Shown here: positions 59,470-64,000 of the stretch, one piece after another | How positions within the stretch are numbered: the stretch's first letter is position 1 | How the letters are laid out: each line of letters starts with the position of its first letter | NCBI RefSeq assembly: GCF_021044755.1 | Contig: NZ_JAJNOR010000009.1 | Location: 1 to 64,000 of the forward strand | Direction of reading: 5' to 3' | Length of the DNA: 64,000 nt | Source: Lientehia hominis | GTDB taxonomy: Bacteria > Bacillota > Clostridia > Lachnospirales > Lachnospiraceae | Translations under genes and position numbers: made by a program | Notes under the pieces: generated by a model | The model's input: the letters and a program-made list of their open reading frames with translations, nothing else | Told to the model about the DNA's origin: nothing | The model's database searches: none

Positions 59470-59586
59470 AGCTGCTCCTCCTTTAGACATTAATCTTTTA
59501 CCATCGTAAAAAAAAATTGTGCCTATTATGAAACCATTGTGTGAAAGTTCTGTGAACATCCGTATCCGATTCCATTGTAAAATGAG

Positions 59587-59613
59587 AAAAGAGCCTGCCA
59601 TTGCAGACTCTTT
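59587..59613 (-). terminator. Terminator of the two-component system genes
   Basis: AAAGAG-CTGC pairs with GCAG-CTCTTT around a 4-nt loop with one internal mismatch, followed by TCTCATTTT on the minus strand. Confidence 0.7.
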
Positions 59614-59647
59614 CCCCACCTTCCGGTGTATCCATGCCCGATTCCAC

Positions 59648-60286
59648 TTATTTATCCAGGATACCGGATTTTCCCATGAGATAAAAAACAGCCAGCTGTG
59701 TCCTGTCCCTCAGCTCCAGCTTATCCAGGATCGTACTCAGATAGTTTCGGACAGTCCCTTCGCTCAGATACATCTCATCGGCAATCTCTTTATTGCTCAG
59801 CCCTCTGGCGACCAGCCGTATGACTTCTAATTCCCGTTCTCCTATGGCATAAGCAGACAGATCCACATTCTGCTTCCTTTTCATCAGCTCCGGAAGCCTG
59901 GTCACGATCTCGCTGCCGAACACACTCTGGCCCGACATGACCGCTTCAAGGGCTGGGGCAATGGAGGCAATGTCCTGTTTGATCAAATATCCCTTCGCGC
60001 CGATGCGGAGTGCTTTTACTATATATTCATCATCAGAGAAGGTGGTGAGGAACAGTATTCTGGCATCAGGATACCGGCTCAGAATCTCTTCCCCCGCATC
60101 CAGCCCGTTTCCTCCTCCCATTTGGATATCCATCAGCAGTATATCCGGCCGGTGCCGCTCATACAGCTCCACTGCCTCCGGTCCGCTTCCTCCGGTGGCT
60201 GACACCTGTATTTCCCCGTCCGCCTGCAGGATTGTCTTCAATGACATGCAGACCAGCTGATCATCGTCTACGATTATAATGTTCAT
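59648..60286 (-). CDS. NarL-family response regulator
   Basis: The 212-residue regulator starts at MNIIIVDDDQLV. The receiver has the acidic pair DDD near 7-9 and the phospho-acceptor in ILLMDIQMGGG near 52-62. The C-terminal LuxR HTH (about 145-205) has GLSNKEIADEMYLSEGTVRNYLSTILDKL. It starts 7 nt after the kinase stop and is its cognate regulator. The Gld-type ABC operon downstream on the same strand, beyond a terminator, is a possible target. Confidence 0.92.
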   Translation of the reverse strand: MNIIIVDDDQLVCMSLKTILQADGEIQVSATGGSGPEAVELYERHRPDILLMDIQMGGGNGLDAGEEILSRYPDARILFLTTFSDDEYIVKALRIGAKGYLIKQDIASIAPALEAVMSGQSVFGSEIVTRLPELMKRKQNVDLSAYAIGERELEVIRLVARGLSNKEIADEMYLSEGTVRNYLSTILDKLELRDRTQLAVFYLMGKSGILDK

Positions 60287-60293
60287 CTGCTCT

Positions 60294-61421
60294 TTACCAT
60301 CCTTTCCGCCCTGTCTCCTGCTCCGGCCTCTCCTTCCGCGCTTCCTGCTGTATCGGTACGGAAATGAACAGCCGGAAGCCATTGTCTCTTTCTACCCGGA
60401 ATACCCCGCCAAAAGCTTCCACACGGTCGCGGATATTCTGCAGCCCGATTCCTCCTCTTCCATCCAAGGGCTCCTGTCCGTCTCCGTCTTTCTGCACGCC
60501 GTTGTCCCGGATGATCAGCTGGTACAGCGCGGGATGCTCTACAACCGTCACCTCAGCCTGGGTGGCCTCGCTGTGCCTGGCTATATTAGAAAGGCCCTCC
60601 TTGACAATGGAAACAAAACAGTATTTCAATTCCCTTGGAAGCTCGCCCGCCTTATAAGTAAGCTTCACCGGACAAAACTGATACTCCCCGATCAGCCTCT
60701 CCAACTGAAGGCGGAGATCCATCGCCCCCTCATGGAGATCATGTACGCTGCTCCTCACGCTATCCATAGCGTCCGACAAGGTATTCTTTACCTGCTCCAG
60801 CTGTTCCTTCAATTCTTCTTCCTGCTTATGGACCACCAAAAGGGCGCTCACCTGCAAAAGCGACCTGGTCAGCAGGTGCCCCACATTATCATGGATCTCT
60901 CTGGCGATCCGGTTCCGTTCGTCCAGCGTAGCGAGACGTACCTCATAGTCCTGTTTCTCCATGAGCTCCACATTCTTTTTTTCAAGATGGAGCGCTTTCT
61001 CTCTCGTGGTGTCCTGCATATCGTAATATGCTTCCACGGCTGTCTCAAAAGACTCTGTCCGTACCTCCAGAAGGAATGCGAGGGCACAGAAAGCGGTGAC
61101 CGACAAAAGTCCCGTCAAATCTCGTTCCCCCACAAAAACCACCAGGGAAAGGATCCAGGGAAATCGGAAATACCATTCCTTCTGTCCCGCGCAGTCATAG
61201 ACAACCGGCGCCAGAAATGTAAGGAGCCCCGGCCTCCAGATACAGAGAAGACTGTAGATCAGACCTCCCGCGCCGGCTTTCTTTCCGCGAAAATAGCTGT
61301 TCAAAGATGATATGATCACGGCAGTCAGGAATCCTGCCACCGCACCCGTATTCGTTTTTCTGAATATCAAAAGCAGAAAAGACACTGCAAACAAAATCAG
61401 TTTATCAATCAGCTTCCGCAC
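60294..61421 (-). CDS. NarL-type sensor histidine kinase (HisKA_3)
   Basis: The 375-residue kinase uses a GTG start with GGAGGGG upstream. Five or so membrane segments fill residues 1-115. A coiled coil leads to the HisKA_3 motif REIHDNVGHLLTRS near 173-186 with the phospho-acceptor His. The GHKL ATPase follows with KYCFVSIVKEGLSNIARHSEAT near 263-284 and GRGGIGLQNIRDRVEAFGG near 325-343. The short membrane sensor suggests detection of a membrane-associated signal. It pairs with the response regulator encoded directly downstream. Confidence 0.9.
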   Translation of the reverse strand: MRKLIDKLILFAVSFLLLIFRKTNTGAVAGFLTAVIISSLNSYFRGKKAGAGGLIYSLLCIWRPGLLTFLAPVVYDCAGQKEWYFRFPWILSLVVFVGERDLTGLLSVTAFCALAFLLEVRTESFETAVEAYYDMQDTTREKALHLEKKNVELMEKQDYEVRLATLDERNRIAREIHDNVGHLLTRSLLQVSALLVVHKQEEELKEQLEQVKNTLSDAMDSVRSSVHDLHEGAMDLRLQLERLIGEYQFCPVKLTYKAGELPRELKYCFVSIVKEGLSNIARHSEATQAEVTVVEHPALYQLIIRDNGVQKDGDGQEPLDGRGGIGLQNIRDRVEAFGGVFRVERDNGFRLFISVPIQQEARKERPEQETGRKGW

Positions 61422-61446
61422 ATTCCCCTCCTTCTTCCTCTGCCTG

Positions 61447-62139
61447 TCACCTAGGCCACAGCCGGCAGAGAATAATCGGTATAAAAGGCGTCAGCAGGAA
61501 ATTGGCTACCTTTATCTTAGTCATCTTCATCATATTCAGCCCCAACATAATGATCAGCAGGCTGCCCGCGCAGGCCATCTCGTTTATAACAGTTTCCGTC
61601 AAATACACCGCGACAAAGCTGGATGCCAGCGTGATAACCCCCTCATACAGAAAGACCGGTATGGCCGCGAATCCGACTCCGATTCCCAAAGCTGCTGCCA
61701 TCACCACAGCCATTACCCCGTCGATCAGGGCTTTGGAAAACAAAATCTCATGGTTATTGTTCATTCCACTCTGCATGGAACCGACAATCGCCATTGCCCC
61801 TATGCACACCAGCAGGGAATAGCTCACAAATCCCTCGGCAAAACGGCTGCTCCCGTCGCCCTGTCTCAGCTTTTTCTGTGCATAAACACCCAGATTTTCC
61901 ATATGTCTGTCAAAGTCAAGATAATGCCCCAATACCCCTCCGATCACTATGGACAATATGGTGATCATGGTATTTTCTCCTGCCAGAGAGCCTTTTATTC
62001 CCACGTAGATCACACAGATCCCCAGTCCCTGACCCAGAAAATCGCCTAGTTCCGATGAAATCCTTTTTCGCAGCAGAATACCTGCCAGCGCTCCGATAAT
62101 TATAGCTGCCGTATTCACGCCCACACCTGTCAATATCAT
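61447..62139 (-). CDS. DUF554 family membrane protein
   Basis: The product is 230 residues from MILTGVGVNTAAIIIGALAG, with GGAGGGG upstream; an in-frame start 26 codons earlier is rejected. About seven membrane segments are visible, with GLGICVIYVGIKGSL and SRFAEGFVSYSLLVCIGAMAIVGSMQSG, both typical of DUF554. The family is widespread in Firmicutes and its function is not established. A TGACA/TGTCA palindrome lies in its upstream region near 62198-62211. Confidence 0.85.
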   Translation of the reverse strand: MILTGVGVNTAAIIIGALAGILLRKRISSELGDFLGQGLGICVIYVGIKGSLAGENTMITILSIVIGGVLGHYLDFDRHMENLGVYAQKKLRQGDGSSRFAEGFVSYSLLVCIGAMAIVGSMQSGMNNNHEILFSKALIDGVMAVVMAAALGIGVGFAAIPVFLYEGVITLASSFVAVYLTETVINEMACAGSLLIIMLGLNMMKMTKIKVANFLLTPFIPIILCRLWPR

Positions 62140-62300
62140 GTCTTTCCCCTCCAGAAACATCATACCCTGTTCTGAAACATTTGTAAACGGCTGTAATGTG
62201 ACATTTGTCATAAGCAAACCATGACAGAGCTCACTGTCTTTTCCGGTTTTCGTTTTCTATAATAAAGCTGAGATCAAGGAATTCAGAAAGGACATTCATT

Positions 62301-63230
62301 ATGATAAAAGTTAAAAATCTGGTAAAACGATATGGCAGCCTGGTGGCCCTGGATCATTTTAATCTGGAAGTCCGGGACGGAGAAATCTTCGGCCTGCTCG
62401 GACCCAATGGAAGCGGCAAAACCACCGCCATCAACTGTATGCTTTCTCTGCTGAAATACGATAAAGGTGAAATCTCCCTGTTCCAAGAGCCCATGTCTCC
62501 AACCAACTATGAGAGCAAAAGGAAAATCGGAATCGTCCCCCAGAACGTAGCCGTATTCAACGAACTGACCGTCTATGAAAACATCGACTATTTCTGCGGC
62601 CTTTATGTTCCCGAAAAAAGCAAACGCAGGCCCCTTGTGGAAGAAGCCATTGAATTTGCCGGCCTTAAGGAATACCGGAAATTTCTTCCCAAAAAACTAT
62701 CTGGCGGCCTTATCCGGCGTCTGAACATCGCCTGCGGCATCGCCCATAAGCCCCGGCTGATCTTTTTGGATGAGCCGACCGTAGCCGTAGACCCCCAGAG
62801 CAGGAACAGCATATTGGAGGGCATAAAAGCACTCAATGCCGGCGGCGCTACCATCGTTTATACCTCTCACTACATGGAAGAAGTGGAACAGCTCTGTTCC
62901 AGGATCATGATCATGGATAAAGGACGGCAAATCGCTACCGGAACAAAGGAGGAACTGACCGCCATGATCAACACCGGTGAAAAGCTGACCGTAGAAATCT
63001 ACAGCCTGCCTCTCCGGGTCCTGGATCAGATCCGCTCTCTGGAAGACGTGATAAAGGCGGAATATTCCGACAGCCATCTGTCCGCCGAGTGCAAAACCGG
63101 CGGCCACGCCATCATCGAGGTTCTGGACCTGCTGCGGCAGAACAATCTGAAATTCGGACTGATCTATTCCGAACCGCCCACGCTGAATGATGTATTTCTG
63201 GAAATAACCGGAAAACAGCTGCGGGATTAA
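62301..63230 (+). CDS. ABC transporter ATPase, drug/lantibiotic export type
   Basis: The 309-residue ATPase has Walker A GPNGSGKTT near 37-45, signature KLSGGLIRRLNIACGIAHKP near 132-151 and Walker B RLIFLDEPTVAVDP near 152-165. The C-terminal 80 residues are the extension usual for ABC-2 exporters of the CcmA/YhaQ type. TATAAT at about 62258-62263 may be its -10 box. The permease gene follows 14 nt later, so the two form a unit. Confidence 0.9.
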   Translation: MIKVKNLVKRYGSLVALDHFNLEVRDGEIFGLLGPNGSGKTTAINCMLSLLKYDKGEISLFQEPMSPTNYESKRKIGIVPQNVAVFNELTVYENIDYFCGLYVPEKSKRRPLVEEAIEFAGLKEYRKFLPKKLSGGLIRRLNIACGIAHKPRLIFLDEPTVAVDPQSRNSILEGIKALNAGGATIVYTSHYMEEVEQLCSRIMIMDKGRQIATGTKEELTAMINTGEKLTVEIYSLPLRVLDQIRSLEDVIKAEYSDSHLSAECKTGGHAIIEVLDLLRQNNLKFGLIYSEPPTLNDVFLEITGKQLRD

Positions 63231-63244
63231 AGAAGGAGGTTCTC

Positions 63245-64000
63245 ATGTTTATCAATATTTTTGGAAAACGGATCCGGGCCGCGCTCCGGAACTGGAGTAC
63301 CCTCATATGGACCTGGATCTTCCCCATAATGATGGCCACCCTGTTTTACTTCGCTTTTTCCGCCCTCGACGAGGCGGACCTTCTGACTGTGATTCCGATC
63401 GGAATCGTGGATAACCAGGAATACGGAGAGGATACCGCCTTTCGCTCTGCGCTGGGTTCTCTATCCGCGGATGGAGATGATAAGCTTTTCGAAGCAACCA
63501 TATATCCGTCGGCGGAGGACGCTGGAAAGGCCCTGGAAAACCAGGATATTGACGGCTATATTACTTTAGAAAACGCTGCCCCGAATCTCACCGTGTCCGG
63601 CAGCGGACTCAACCAGACCATCATCAAAAGCTTTTTAGACCAGTACAGCCAGACAAAGCACGCGATCACCAGTATCCTCGCAGAAAATCCGGGCGCGGTC
63701 TCTGAAATTTCAGAACTTTTTAACAGGGAATCCTTCACCAAGGAAATCTCCTTGACTCAGAACCCTCCTTCCCAGACAATCAACTATTTTTATGCCCTGC
63801 TCGCCATGGTCTGCATGTACGGCGCTTTTCAGGGGCATGAAAGTGTGTCTTATCTGCAGGCCAACCTGTCCCCGCTGGGCGCCAGGCGGACTTTATCCCC
63901 GGCTAAACGGCTTCCAATGGTAGTCTATGATTTATTAGCTTCCTTCGTCGTCCACGTTCTCTGTCTGATGATGCTGGTCGCCTATATCGTATTGGTTCTA
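63245..64000 (+). CDS. ABC-2 type permease, cut by the right edge of the window
   Basis: An open frame runs from ATG 63245 (AAGGAGG upstream) to the window end without a stop, giving at least 252 residues. It begins MFINIFGKRIRAALRNWSTL, then a membrane segment (about 20-38). A long extracytoplasmic loop (about 40-175) includes VIPIGIVDNQEYG, and a second membrane segment begins near 178. This is the ABC-2 (YhgE/YhaP-like) exporter arrangement. It partners the ATPase encoded just upstream. The C-terminus is not visible. Confidence 0.85.
   Translation, partial: MFINIFGKRIRAALRNWSTLIWTWIFPIMMATLFYFAFSALDEADLLTVIPIGIVDNQEYGEDTAFRSALGSLSADGDDKLFEATIYPSAEDAGKALENQDIDGYITLENAAPNLTVSGSGLNQTIIKSFLDQYSQTKHAITSILAENPGAVSEISELFNRESFTKEISLTQNPPSQTINYFYALLAMVCMYGAFQGHESVSYLQANLSPLGARRTLSPAKRLPMVVYDLLASFVVHVLCLMMLVAYIVLVL

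Overview
The window reads as chromosome of an anaerobic, spore-forming, monoderm Firmicute, most likely Lachnospiraceae / Clostridium cluster XIVa. The signs are a long SRP RNA with an Alu domain, a cotJA-cotJB-cotJC spore-coat operon, strong AGGAGG ribosome sites, AzlCD and LIV amino-acid uptake, an NrdG-type radical SAM activase, and a Tad/Flp pilus locus without a secretin. I see no phage, insertion sequence, CRISPR array or tRNA gene. This is ordinary chromosome with several accessory islands.

Layout. 1-100: reverse-strand promoter and leader that look like the start of an rRNA operon running off the left edge. 313-4162: cvpA, a Cof-type HAD phosphatase and a large TPR/acidic protein. 4247-5117: about 840 nt with no credible gene but a consensus promoter and a strong terminator on the minus strand, the best candidate here for an undescribed large non-coding RNA. 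5271-6271: azlCD. 6347-10188: recR, ybaB, dnaX, pfkA. 10432-12222: adenine deaminase. 12312-12574: SRP RNA. 12628-20326: livJHMGF, an aminotransferase, an EamA exporter and proC, probably one amino-acid unit. 20560-24122: two DapA/NanA-family lyases and two paralogous FadR-type GntR regulators; four promoters here carry the same kind of operator just after the -10 box, and livJ is one of them. 24236-34045: mixed housekeeping (tadA, nrdG-like, C39-like peptidase, pgi, mtnN, murG, HIT). 34257-35072: a soluble histidine kinase. 35007-46033: rhomboid protease plus a complete Tad/Flp assembly locus with an ATPase-platform fusion. 46178-49704: DUF2508 protein, GH13 hydrolase, glgB. 49852-54189: MarR, P-type ATPase and two XRE regulators. 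54281-55359: cotJ operon. 55498-59469: Gld-type ABC export system. 59648-61421: NarL-type two-component pair. 61447-64000: DUF554 protein and an ABC-2 exporter cut by the right edge.

How the genes fit together. The Liv transporter, both lyases and GntR1 appear to form a locally wired regulon. The Tad locus supplies ATPase, platform proteins, pilin, pseudopilins and two prepilin peptidases, with FHA and rhomboid proteins as likely control or processing partners. The Gld-type exporter lies beside a two-component system that may control it. All calls come from reading the sequence; no database search was run.
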